Program-made: the position numbers and the translations under genes | Notes under the pieces: generated by a model | Told to the model about the DNA's origin: nothing | Databases searched by the model: none | Seen by the model: the letters and a program-made list of their open reading frames with translations, nothing else | Shown: piece after piece, positions 35,374-47,670 of the stretch | Numbering within the stretch: the first letter of the stretch is position 1 | Layout: each line of letters starts with the position of its first letter | Assembly (NCBI GenBank): GCA_051453625.1 | Contig: JBOZIK010000001.1 | Coordinates: forward strand, 185,947,931-186,011,930 | DNA length: 64,000 nucleotides | Reading direction: 5' to 3' | From: Welwitschia mirabilis | Taxonomy: Eukaryota > Gnetophyta > Gnetopsida > Welwitschiales

Positions 35374-37840
35374 TTACAAATTCATTGGGCATAATGACGA
35401 TTAGGTTATTATAAGTTTTAACATTAACCCAAGTATTAAAAAAATATATAGTTAATAAGATCTTGTTCTTCTATTTTGACAGAGATTTATATATTCTTGT
35501 CTTTCTAGACAAACAACTATAAATTAGAGGTTTTTGTTTTATATCCAAAAGGGAAGTAGGATGTAATAATTGCATGAGATCTTATATTCATTTATAGTAT
35601 GAAGAAATTTAGGAGACCCTTTCTAAAATAATAGTAGGGCTAAGAGTATCTCTTTAAGCTAAGCCACTTGTACAACATAAGTTACCTTTTAAAATAAACA
35701 CAAGATGTCATATTAACTAGTATTTATGGTAGATAACTAACCCTCGTACGTCTTGGAAACTATACTAAAAGTAAGTTATATGCAGTTTCCTATTTAAGTT
35801 GGGAAATTATAAAGTTTAATTAAACTTGACAAGAATTCTGTAAGACTAATTACATTCTAAAAATGATAATATTATGTTAACTCTTACATTCACTCTTTGT
35901 TTTATTCATTCATTGTTGTTTTGAGTCCCTCCATGTATAACACCCTTCTATCTAAAAGATAGATAAGATAAAGCTTTTCATTGGTTAGTTTCACGTTGTT
36001 AAACAATTGCATAAAGAAAATATATGGCTAGTAACCAACCTATCGCTTTAGGAGTTTGCTTATCGATATATTAATTCCATACAAAAGCGATGTCCCCTTT
36101 AACTAGTTCCTTCACTTGTTGAGAAAATTCAGGAAACTAGTAAATTACTAATAGATACATCCAAGTTTATTTAAAACTAAACTGATAACAAATGCAAACT
36201 ATAGGGTAAGGTGTGGTTTGCTACTTTTCCTTTAAATTGTGGAAGAAGTCTTATACATTGCCCACTTGGCAGTGTGAAAGTTTATTAGTCTAATAGTCTA
36301 GTAATGACTTCAAATCAATAATATCTTTTCTTTTATGAGTTGAAGTGCTTATGATCACAACTAAGGATAAATCAATTGACATTTAGAATAAGATGAAGTC
36401 TCCTTCCACTTCTACTATTAAAAAAGTCTCATAAAAAATGAATTAACTACATAAATATAGAAACAAGAAATGAGGTGAATCGACATTATGTATTATTCCA
36501 TTTAAGAGATAAGTGTTTTTGGGTACATGTTAGAGGTCTAAAGATAATTTATTACTGAAACAATTATTCAAAAAACATATACAAGGATTCTAACAATATG
36601 TTGTTTAATTTTTAAGGAAAGGAATGTGTTATTTATTTTTTTTAAAAAAAATGCTTGGTTTAATCAAAGACAAGTTATGCACATTCTAAGAAGTTAAATG
36701 AAAAGTTAGATAATACCTTAAGAACCTCTAAGATGCTTAACTAGATTGTAGATACTTAAATTAAGAAAATGTTAAGGATAATGATAAAGGCTTGAAATAA
36801 GTGAAGGCATTTCAAGTTTGGATGTAGATATTGATAGTGTTGGATTAAGACATACAAGAGTTCTAATCTTACATCACATACAATTATTAGGTTGATATGA
36901 TTTTGGGGACGTAGATTCTACATTACAATACCTTACATACAAAAAATAAAATAAAATAAAACATGCATGTATATGACACAATTAATCATAATAGAAGTAT
37001 TATAGAAGATGGATGATTCCCCTATCTATTATTTTAAAATCTAGTTTGTTTGTTTGTGCTAGCATAGGTATAATTCCTCATAGGCACATAAAACTCCTTT
37101 TACATCTTTAAAAGTTCTTAAGTAATTGAAAATTTTCATAACCTAGCTATGGATGTCATATTCTCATGAATATAGATGTATAGTTGAAATAAGCTTTTCT
37201 TTATGCACATCATCTTATTATTAAACTAGTTAGGAGCTTAACCCTACCTTAAGAATTACATATAGGATTCAATAAATTGATCATGACATGAGAGAAGAAA
37301 TTGAATATACATAAGGAGCAATGTAAAACATAGTTTAAGGACCAAATATGTAATTACTCCATATCTTATTTGTACTAAAATAAGAGATAACTAAATGTTT
37401 AAAAAACATAGTATTTAAGTATAACTATAAGTATTAGTTAAAGTATTTAAGCATTTAGCTACAAACATTCAAAGGCATCATATGTAAAGAAAAGAACTGG
37501 GGTTTACAATTACCTGGTAGACAACGGCTAGTATATATATTATGTTAGTATAATTTATGTCATAGACCATCTAGGAATTACCTGTAAGGTTCTGCTTCAC
37601 ATATTGATTTGTGAATCTGAGTGTAGTAGCTATTTTAGGGTAAAACATAGACATCATGAATGAACATTAAAAATAATAAAATCTATTAGATTCCATGTGA
37701 TGTTTCATTTCGATAACTTGAAGTATTTCAAGCTGATAGATCTTTTGAATAAGCTGTATACTCTTGATTCATGTTGACATTCCTTCATTTTTTATCTATT
37801 TCAACAACCAAGTTATTATGCTATACTTATTACTATTAAA

Positions 37841-37860
37841 NNNNNNNNNNNNNNNNNNNN
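37841..37860. other. Assembly gap (20 N)
   Basis: Twenty undetermined bases in the LTR-T interior. Confidence 0.99.
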
Positions 37861-37923
37861 GGTGTTTGAGGGACTTTAAATGCTAACAACATCTGCAATA
37901 TTTCTAACAATTTGATAAAGGCA

Positions 37924-38005
37924 ATTCTAGTAACTATTATTATTTGATGTACATGTAGGTTTTTATTCTAGTAACTATTATTATTTGATGTACATGTAGG
38001 TTTTT
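37924..38005 (+). repeat. Perfect 41-bp tandem duplication
   Basis: Units 37,924-37,964 and 37,965-38,005 are identical. In a region as decayed as this, identity points to a recent duplication, perhaps by slippage next to the (TA)n tract that follows directly. Confidence 0.9.
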
Positions 38006-38010
38006 ACTCT

Positions 38011-38035
38011 TATATATATATATATATATATATAT
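38011..38035. repeat. (TA)n microsatellite
   Basis: Twelve uninterrupted TA units lie directly after the 41-bp duplication. Confidence 0.95.
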
Positions 38036-38914
38036 GTATTAAAGCCTAAGGTGTCTAAATGATATTTCATATGTAGAGTATTTCTTGGTAGTACTCACCT
38101 TAGTAATTTATAACAAGGATGATGAAGACGATAACCATAAGTGATGAATGTTATAAAGAGAATGATTTGTGAAATCCAAAAAAAAATTGACAATGGTAAC
38201 TATAATAACATGATATTCCCATATGTAACACAATTGATTATAATACCAAAAGATGTAAGCTATTAGAATGTGTAACAATGAATATTTAAGGAATGTTTAA
38301 ATGAGTATAAACTATTAAAAAAATAATATAAGAAGATTGTGGAACTTGAGCATAGAAATTTTGAAGGATGGAAAAAATTTACATTGAATTGTGTATAGTT
38401 CTAGTATTACTTTCATTTCAAGTATGATCCTAAGTTCTTACACTCTCCATAGAAATTCTTCTTTCCTAAATTCTTATAATTCCTTGGAATTTTTTAAATT
38501 CTAAATATGTCTTATTTATTTCCAATTGATTGAAATTTTGCTATGAACATTGGATTAATTATATATACATATCTTATCTGATCTTAATTCTTGTGAATAC
38601 ATTATATTATTAGAATGGCTAGTAAAGTATCTTGAATCCTTCTTAATGATTTAATCCTAGATGCATCTTAATTTTACAAATAGATATGTGTTTCTAATAG
38701 AGCTAAGATTAGTCCAAATCAAGATGTAATTAATTGTTTAGACTATATCAACAACATTGGACTAAAAAATAAATAGTAATTTATGGAAATAATCAAGTTA
38801 TATAATTTTTTATGGTCAAGACAATAAGAAAGAATTAAGAAACATGAAAGTCAATGAGGAAGATCTTGTAATAAGAACTTGAGCTAATAACAAGTTTTTA
38901 GGAGAAAACCTATT

Positions 38915-38928
38915 CAAGGGAAGAGAAT
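38915..38928 (+). other. Polypurine tract of LTR-T
   Basis: CAAGGGAAGAGAA is followed by ATCAGGTCTAGATTTTT. The equivalent place in LTR-R reads AAGGAGGACAGAA followed by TCATGTCTAAATTTTTT, supporting a common LTR start. Confidence 0.55.
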
Positions 38929-41285
38929 TATCAGGTCTAGATTTTTCTAAGATTAGAATACCTTTCTATTTAATTTGATAAATAATTAAATGTTAGAAAT
39001 TTATTAATAATAAATAAGTCTGTTTGCTAATTGTTTAAAAATTATTACAAAATAATAATAAAATTATAAATAAATAATTACATTCTTATCTATTTTAGAA
39101 ATTTATTAAAATATCAACTTATAGTTATTATATCTTATAAAATAACTGCAAGATTGAGTTACTTGTGGAATTTAGTACTAGTTATGCAAGTCTTTCAATT
39201 CTTACAGTTTGGAATTGAATTACCTAATTTATTTTAAAACTTAACTACAATCTTGATGTAGATTTATTTTAATTGTATCTTGATCATGAAATAATAATTG
39301 CATGTGATTTGATGTACTTACTCATGTTATTTATCTCATGTAATTAAATTTATTTTGTACTATTATTATGTTATTATTTATACCCAGTGACCAAGCTTGG
39401 AAAGGACCAGTTATGAAAACCTAAACTACCTTTTGTTATTAATACCTGAGTCCTTAGCTATTAGAGTCATAAATGCATAGCTTGTAGTTTTGGATGTGTT
39501 GAAACTTGGATACAATTAGAAGTACTTGGGAATTTAGCTTAGAACAGGTATGGTCTCAATCGCATTTTGTATTTCATACATACTTAGAGTTTTCCCTTGT
39601 AATTTGTATGGTTCCTACATAATCTTGTAAATCTTACATAACTCTAGTATTTCTTATATTATCTCACATGTGTTAAATTGCTTATTATAATAGCCATCAT
39701 ATAATCTTGAAGCCTTTTGCTAATATTTTATGAGAGTTCTCTAGGAGTCTATATAATTTTTGCTTCATGTGGGGCATTTATGAAAACCTTTTTTAATTGT
39801 GAATCTTTATTTATCTTGTTGTTGATAATTGTCAAACGAGTCTTGTAGTTAGACCTTTTGTAAGCCATCTTGTAATTCTTTTGTATTGACCATCAACCTA
39901 TATCATGGTATGTTAAATTATGAAATTAAAACTGACTATGGTAACTAGTCATATGGACTTCAGAGAGTGTAACTCTCTGTTGGAAGTCCTAAGTCTGTGG
40001 GACTAGATTGCTAGAGCAAAAAATAAAAAATGTGTATACTTAATATGATTTATATCCTTTTTGGCTAGGTGCAACTAGATTATTGGAAATTGTTGTGGAA
40101 CAAGAGTAAAAAAAAATAATATTAAATTGATGAGAGGTCTTGGACATACCCTTCATGATTATAGTCTTGTACCTTATACATTATCATGGAGGATCCCTAT
40201 TCCAACCTATTCCTTGCCTTGGACCACACTAAAAACTATGATGAATACGGTTCTCACACCATATATGCATGTGCATGGCTCATTGTAAAGTATGATGCTG
40301 AAAATAACTAGTGAATACAATGAGAATTAGGTGTCATCTACATGCCTTGTTTTATCTTGTTACATGGACATATATGTTGTGGCAGTAATAATTAAAGGAC
40401 CTTATGTGTCTTAGAGAATTACAATATTTGTTGACATGCTGTTTAGTTGTCATACTCACGTTTGTATTTGGCAATATAATGTGTTTATAGTTATATGAAT
40501 GTTCTGTAATTATTTGATTCTTTTATGAAAAGATTACAAGTGTTAGTTATTTTCTTCTCCAAAACTTACTTAAGAAACATAAATATGTATGTACCTCATA
40601 TATTTTATTAATATTAATGTATAACTTAAGTATAAATTATTTAATATTAATAACTTATAATTAACACTATTTTTTTTACTGTTTTTTGTTAAATAAATCT
40701 TAACTGCACTTGTAGCATAGGTGGTTAACTTCCTATCACACAATGAATCTAGAGTTTAAATCCCCTTATTGTTAATTTTATGTAATACCTTTCTCATTAA
40801 TATATTAAATATAATAAATGAGTCACAGTTAATACTCTTATTTAGAACTTGGCTTATTAATAATCTATTAATAATTTAATTATCTTGTTGCCTTTTTATG
40901 TGAACTCTCAATATGAGCAAGCTATACTAGACTACTAAATTATATGAGCAAACATTAAAGTAGGCCATTAGATTGGACAACATTAAAATCTGAGAAACTT
41001 TTAAGTCAAACTCCAACCAATGTATAGTTTTAGAACTATTTGTAAATGAAATATTAAATTTATTGAACTTCCCTGTTATGTAGATTTCTACCATTCACAT
41101 TGACTAATATACAAAAATAAATGGTAAGCTTAATTGGCATAAGTAACCTAGCCAATCCCACCTGCTAGCTCCTCCAATGTCCTCTATTAGCACCTCTTTC
41201 TTCATGTGGTCATTCATTCTATTGTTTCTCCCCAAATTTTCTTTTGCTAGTCTTCCTTATCTTTAGACTCTTCTCCATGAAAAAA
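38929..41285 (+). repeat. 3' LTR of LTR-T, 3'-truncated
   Basis: It is colinear with the 5' LTR (32,420-34,570) with an extra 230 bases at about 40,800-41,040. Similarity stops near 41,285, where Gypsy-2 gag resumes, so the last 780 bases of the LTR are missing or the LTR end is misjudged in the other copy. Unlike its partner it has lost essentially all CpG sites in its last 150 bases. Confidence 0.75.
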
Positions 41286-42200
41286 CTTGCTCCTAATTTT
41301 TTCTAGAAGTATTAGATCTTTTTTTAAATGCATAGGCTTCTTCATAGATCATTTCTTTACATGTTGATAAGGCAAGACAATATTAAATCTAATGGGAGTT
41401 ATCCAACATATTTCATAATAAGAGAAAGGTGTTGATGGTTGAGGTTGTTGATTTAACATTTTAGCATTAGTCAAGGCCTTGGTGTAAGTTTCTAATGTGT
41501 TGGTAAAATCTTGAATTAAATTGTTTGGTTGCTCTTCATACTATAGTTTCATAATATCTTTTAACATTTATCCTACAGTTATATTCTTTTTGATGGTTAG
41601 TTTAGACCATGTTTCAATAATTTCTACCAATCCTTCTAAGAGCTTCCATGCATCCTTCAAAGTCAAGTTGAGTATATTTATACTACATGTAAAATCCACT
41701 GCTTACTTGGTTTGGCTATTCAATCCACTATAGAAGTAGTTAACAAGTTCCACCCTTAAAAATTCATCAATCAAGTTGGATGGAATAGTAATAAAAAATC
41801 TTTCATAAGTCATATCATATCTTCATCAAGCTGTTATGCAAAATTGATAACTTCTTTCTTTCTTTTCTTCACAATTTTGTCACTCATACATCTTTTTATG
41901 AAGGCATCTTAAACTTGGCTCCAAGTCTTCAGAGCTTTTATGTGGGATAGTTTTTAACCAATTTTTAGCCTTGCCTCTAAGGATGAAAGAGAAAATGATC
42001 ACATAAGTCCTATTAGTTACCTTACTTTTCCCATTTCCTAAGGTAAGAATGAGTTATTCTATTTCAACCAAGTGTTGAAAAGGATGTTCTTCATCTTCTC
42101 CTAAGAAGGTAGGAAAGGCTTGTAAGTTTTCAAATTCCACATCATCTCCACTGAACAAGTTAAAATGGTTTTGGATCTCTCTTTTTCTTTAAGATATCAA
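41286..42200 (-). pseudogene. Gypsy-2 gag, capsid part
   Basis: Capsid forms the particle shell. On the minus strand the frames read FENLQAFPTFLGEDEEHPF, then RGKAKNWLKTIPH (about 41,940-41,985, the family's KAKNWL block), then MTYERF-ITIPSNLIDEFL and VELVNYFYSGL (about 41,730-41,810), then LTLKDAWKLLEGLVEIIETW. This order is that of Athila-like capsids. Several stops and shifts break it. The region toward 41,286 is Lys/Glu-rich and ends at the LTR-T junction. Confidence 0.82.
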
Positions 42201-42830
42201 TTTCTTAAGAGTTAAGTTATAAATAGAAGTAAAAGAAAAAGTGGATATTTTTAAAGGATTAAAAGAAAAAAGTGTTTAAAAGGTAGGATTTAAAGAGGAA
42301 GATGGTTTAAACAAATTACTTTCATAAATAGGTAATTTACTTTCAGAAATGTAAAAAACATAATAATCATCTTCTTTTATTCTAGGTTAAAATGAAACTT
42401 TCTCATCTTCTATTATTAAATTAAAGTCCACTAATTCTTCTTTAATTGTTTGGCTAATAAAATACTTCTTTCATTGATCCTTTCTTTGTATGATCATTCT
42501 ATTGAATTTTCATAAAAAGTTAAAACACGCTTTTTTACACTCAAGTAGAAAACTCCCTTCCAGATCACATGAAGTATAAGAAGGAGGCTATACCACAGTG
42601 GATGTAACATAAAGTGTAAATCATATTTATTAAAAATTGATTGTAATCTTCATATTCAAATAAAAATAAAAACTAATAGAAATTAGAAAAGCAATTTAAA
42701 GTAAAAAAGTAAAAGTGCAAACTAACATAAGAAAATGAAAAATCATATGTACACTCTACACAACTAAACATCTTAAAATTAATTTACTTACCTGAATGGT
42801 GAAAGTTAACCTTTCAAATTTCCTTGAACT
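42201..42830 (-). other. Gypsy-2 gag start and leader, no clear motif
   Basis: This is A-rich sequence on the plus strand between the primer site and the recognisable capsid. The true gag start was not found. Confidence 0.4.
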
Positions 42831-42851
42831 CCTCCCAAGCAACAATGCTAA
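42831..42851 (-). other. Primer-binding site of Gypsy-2, tRNA-Asp type
   Basis: The minus strand reads TTAGCATTGTTGCTTGGGAG, against TTGGCGCCGTTGCCGGGGAG for Athila-type sites; almost all differences are C-to-T or G-to-A. It lies ten bases from the LTR end, which fixes the minus orientation. Confidence 0.75.
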
Positions 42852-42861
42852 TTTGTTGCAA

Positions 42862-44430
42862 TGCAAATCATGTGATCAATATTGCAATTTTTTTTATTAA
42901 TAAATCCTTTAACTTTAATACCTACAATTCTTAATAAAACTCACATAAAACAAACTAGTATATGGGAGTTAACCTAAATGTCTTACTCTAGAGATGAATT
43001 CTAAATAGGAAGTTAGAAGATTATTATAATACAAAGAACAAAACTAAAATGAATTTCTATTCTAACTTTAGAATGATAAATTAATGAAAATGCAGTGATG
43101 CAATAAATGAATGCAAGATGCAAAGATTTATGCAACCTAAATGCAAATCCTAACTAAGTGTATTAGCTTGTTATCATCCAAGTTGGCCCTCATAATCTAT
43201 ATCAACTACAAATAAATATCACTTAAATGTAATTAACATAAACTATAAGGAAGATGAAAAAGTAATTTTAAAGAACACTTCAATAAATAACTTTATTAAT
43301 AAAAATTTTTAAATCCTCTTATAAAGCAAGAATCCCTCAATGAAGAAGACATAGCCCAACACCAATAAATGCTCTTCTTTGTAACTAGGATTGATCCCTT
43401 TTAAAATATGCTTTAGTGTTGCAAGCAATTTCAATGCAATCAAAGATGAGAAATAAGGTACTTAAGGGGTTTATTTATAGCTTTAGGTTAATGATTAGGG
43501 TCACTAAAGAGTAGTAATAGATAAGAATGATTTCATAACCAACAGAGTTCATTTTCTATTCATTATGGCTATTGTTTGCTTGGGTGTCATCTACATAATA
43601 TGGTGGATGACAGTCGACCTCTTCTTCTAATCATTTCTTATTCTTTATATGACTTCTTGGTGATGGTTGAATTTCATCCTTTTCATGTCATCCTAGGTGT
43701 TGTCTGAATAATTAGGTGGATGACTCTTAGCTATCAATTTATAAGTTTTATTTCTTATAATCCTGCTAGTCATCTTGGCTGTTGTCAAGATGACCAAGTG
43801 GATGATAAGTCATCTTTAGTCTTTTCTACTTCCTTATGTTAGTTGACTTGCTTCCTCAGATATGAATCTTTCTCTTACTAAAACTAATCTTTCTTCACCT
43901 TTTATAAGTACATTTATGAAGACCTAAAATTCACCTAAATTTAATCATGGCTTCTGAGTTAATTAACACATTGTTATCTCTTACAAAGGTGTTGAATTTT
44001 ATAGTATACTATGTCAACTTTCAAAAATATCTCCAAGGTATGATTTGGCTACTCTAGTGTCTGTCCTCCTCTTCATTTTCATCCAAACAATAGGATGAAT
44101 AATTGTTAATAAAAACCTATTTTTTCTATTTATTAATCTTGTTGATCGTTCTCTTGAGTATTGTCTGGATGACTAGGTGGAAAATAATCTTTTCTTCATC
44201 CTCTAGGCTTCTTGTCATCATTCATAATTCTACACTAGATTCATGATGCTTTGGATAAGGTAGGGAGTGTGGAATATGTTGGAAAAGGGTTTATTATCTC
44301 CAAATTTAATGTTTGATGTGATCATTTTGATTGAGCTTTAGATTCACCTTATTTGACTTAAAAACTTGTTAAATATGAATGAAACATATTCTAAACACGA
44401 TGTTAAATATCATCAATTGAACTTGTAGCA
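42862..44430 (-). repeat. 5' LTR of Gypsy-2
   Basis: This 1,569-bp partner of 25,074-26,627 carries the same TATA box and the same four palindromic motifs in the same places. The two LTRs differ at many positions, mostly transitions, so the insertion is old. A 5-bp target duplication was not convincing (TAAAG on the left, ATTAT on the right). Confidence 0.9.
43471..43480 (-). promoter_or_regulatory. TATA box in the Gypsy-2 5' LTR
   Basis: The minus strand reads CTATAAATAA, identical to the box in the partner LTR. As this is the upstream LTR it would have driven Gypsy-2 transcription. Confidence 0.6.
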
Positions 44431-44635
44431 ATTATACATTTAAAGTTTAACTAATTAGAATTTTGGATCAAAAAAAATTTATTCTTAAAATAAGAAAATT
44501 TCATCTTTATAAAGTGAAATGGTTAGAATAAAAAAAAGAAAAAGCTACTTATAAATATGAAACAATCATTTTCTGTTAAAAAAGCTAAGCTTTCTTTTTC
44601 AAGTTTTAAGGATAAAACTTCTTAAGGAGGACAGA
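44431..44635 (+). other. Right part of LTR-R internal region with polypurine tract
   Basis: About 190 non-coding bases are followed by AAGGAGGACAGA (about 44,624-44,634), a purine tract preceded by ACTTCTT just as in LTR-S at the window start. The 3' LTR follows. Confidence 0.5.
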
Positions 44636-47600
44636 AATTTCATGTCTAAATTTTTTAATATTAAAAGATTTAGCTCAAATTGTTAAATGAAAATTAAATA
44701 AAAATAATTTTTATCTTGTGGGATCTACTAAGTTGATTTAAATTTTAGATTCTTTATTTATTTGCATATTATTATTTGAGATGTAATTTCGTACTTTACT
44801 AGTGGAAATTTGTTGTACTGCAATTATTATTTTAAATGCCTTCTTCTCTTATCACTACTATAATTAATAATATCATTCTTATATTATTTTCTTTTTCATT
44901 TAATATTTATACTTTTAACGGCTAAATTAGTGGCTATACAAATATTATTTTATTTCTTTTTGTAATTATTACATTTAATATACATAATTAGTATAGTTAC
45001 TTATTTTCTTATTTTCTCATTTTAATGAAAACAAAAAATTCTTGTAAAAGCCATAATTATTAAGACATATTATGTTGGCATATTTTAATATTTTATCTCA
45101 GTAGTGCATTCTAAAGTAACATTCATATTTATGATGTTGTATTTTTATTTATTAGTGGTTAACATGCACTTATTATAACAATTGGTTATTTCTTAAGTAT
45201 TATCTATTTATTTATTATTATAAATGAAAATGGACCCAGTGGTCAAGCAAAGTATTGATTAGGGCTTTGGGAATCATAACCATTTTCAAAGATTAGTGGT
45301 GGCTTATATCTATCCATTTAAATTATTAATATCCTTTAAATTCCTTCATCTCATTATACATAGGATTTCTTTTCTTCTTAGTCTTATTCTTTTGAAAATA
45401 TTCTAGTATTAAAATATTGGAGAGCTTCTATCTTAAAGCTTTAGAAATTTTATAGTGTTTAAGATCTTGAAGTATTTGGATATTGGGCATAATAATCTTA
45501 AATCTTAGAAAACTTTATGTTAAATCAGGGGTATGGTCTTAGGCTTATCTTTATTTCTTGTATAGTGTGAGGGATTTCTTACTTGGTATGATTCCATGAC
45601 ATTTTCTTATTATATTTTTTGTACTCTTATATGTTTTATCTCTTTCTTGATTTCTTAATTTTATAACCTAACATGACCTTAAATAACAATTATGTAATTC
45701 TTATTCTTAGTTAATGTTAATTAAAGTTTTAAAATTATAAGCCTCTTCTGATTCATGTGATATCTTGGCTGTGAATCTAATTTTATTTTTGTTAAATAAG
45801 ATAAAATAAAATTGACTAGGTAACTAAATTATGTGGCTTGGGGCTAGTCCACTTGAAGGACTTCCATTAGCCATGGAAGTGGATTGTCAAAGCAAACAAG
45901 ATTATTATAATATCTTTGTGACTAGTTTAGTTATACATAGTAGGATTTTTGTGTGGCTTCATAGGGTTTATCCTATCTAAAGGGGTTCCTATTGGCTATA
46001 GGAATGAACATATATAAAACTGAGCATTTTTGCATCCTTATGGTAGTGCATTCTTGAATTACTAAGACATGGAATACCATTTTGTATTTCTTATGAATCC
46101 TAAAGTCTTGTTTCTTGTGTTGGCATATTCTAATCTTGTATGTATCTCATGGGTATTGGCTTATTCTCATGTCTTGCCTTGATCCTTTAGGTTTTGATTA
46201 CCCTCCTTTCCATCCTCCATTATCTAGGCCATACTGCAAACTATGATGATTCCATGGTTCACATATCATATTATTTGTGTAGGTTTAGATGCTAGCATGA
46301 ATTTTGATCATTGATAAAGGAATGCTTACTATTGTTGTCTTGAGCTATTTCTATTATTTTCTTATTTATCCTTTATGCACTTGCAATTTGTATTCAAACT
46401 AGATTTGTAAACCATTTCTTATGTTTTAACTTGTAAAGTTGATTTATTATTATTACAAGTTTTATATGGTTCTTATGTAAATATTGTAGTTCCTATTAGC
46501 TCATTAATTTATTTTATATTAACTTATAGATTAAGTTTAATGATTAATTGTTGTGATTATTCATGCTAACATCATAATTATTATTGTAATTATAAATCCA
46601 ATATTACTATTATAATTACCACTCCATGTTTACTATTATAGCCACTACTCCATAATAATTATTGTATCTATCACTTTATAATTATTATAGATGAGAATTT
46701 TATATTTTTGTAGTAGTCCAAGGTTCATTAGAGTAATAATATTTTTATAACATAATTCTTCAAAGGTATTCTAAATGAGATTGTTATTATTATTTATAGT
46801 TAACTTATAAGTCATTTTTTTAATGTTTCATCCAATATGTTTGTTAGGAGTCCAAATTAAAGTAAAATATATCTTAGGATTTTGGTCTTTTTTTTAAGCT
46901 TAAGATTATGAAGTAGAGAGAAGTAGAATTGTATTATATATGAGACTCATATTATATTGAAAAAGATATAGTATTTGATATTTAAAATAGAGGAGAAGCA
47001 TTATTAATGTTTATGTTTTTTTCCTAATTCTATTAATCTTACATTTTTGCTACTTTCATTTTCTAATTACTTTCTTGTTATTGCTCTTACAGGCTTTATT
47101 TTGATTTTGATGGAGAGGCATTTTGATATATTTTAAAAGGCAAAAATAGATTTCCAATAGATGCAACTATTTGTAAATTTTCTGAGTTTTTCTTTTTATT
47201 CTTTTCAGGTTTCATAGTTATTTGTTTAATAAAAAAAGGCTTAAAACTTGATTTTCTAATGGTCTGTTTTTAATTTGGGCTTAATCCTTATCCTTAATGT
47301 AAAACCTAGGTGTTTCTAGTTAGAAATGCACTCTAGTTTTTTTCATCTTTAGATGTTTTAAATCGCTGTTATGGTTTGATGCATTAACAAAGTAAAACAA
47401 GTTGTTTTAGCTACATAGATCTTGAGGGCTAACTTCCCTCAAATACATTTCAAACAAAGATACTTTTAAAGTCATGAATAAGGTCAGCCATTAATATTTA
47501 ATATCATATTAATATTTATCAATTAATCATTTTTAGGCTTTGAAAAAATGTGGATGTTACATTTATAAATCAAAGCAATGTTTGAGTTTTTTGGTAAAAA

Positions 47601-47670
47601 ATGTGGATTTTACATTTTGGTATTAAAGTAACATTTAGAGTTTTTAGCTAAAAAATGTAGAAGTTAGACA
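44636..47670 (+). repeat. 3' LTR of LTR-R (about 3 kb)
   Basis: The last 990 bases match the 5' LTR (22,995-24,633 without its extra block). The first 2 kb resemble, at lower similarity, the LTR-T LTRs, for example CCAGTGGTCAAGC at 45,237, TGGTCTTAGGC near 45,535 and TCTAGGCCATACTGCAAACT at about 46,225. The end is placed at TTAGACA (47,664-47,670), the position equal to the 5' LTR end. Low-complexity TAATTATTAT-type repeats lie at 46,560-46,690. Confidence 0.7.

Larger units (their letters stand above)
35374..38914 (+). other. LTR-T internal region; no coding sequence recognised
   Basis: About 3.5 kb is without a recognisable gag or pol motif on either strand, so LTR-T looks non-autonomous. 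A purine run followed by TGTAATAATTGCATG near 35,550-35,570 resembles a second polypurine-tract/LTR junction. Other content is a tandem repeat at 37,924 and a (TA)n tract. Confidence 0.45.

Noticed and set aside
25069-44435. Target-site duplication for Gypsy-2
   Set aside because: The five bases beside the two LTRs (TAAAG and ATTAT) do not match. The element is old and either flank may have mutated, so no duplication is claimed.
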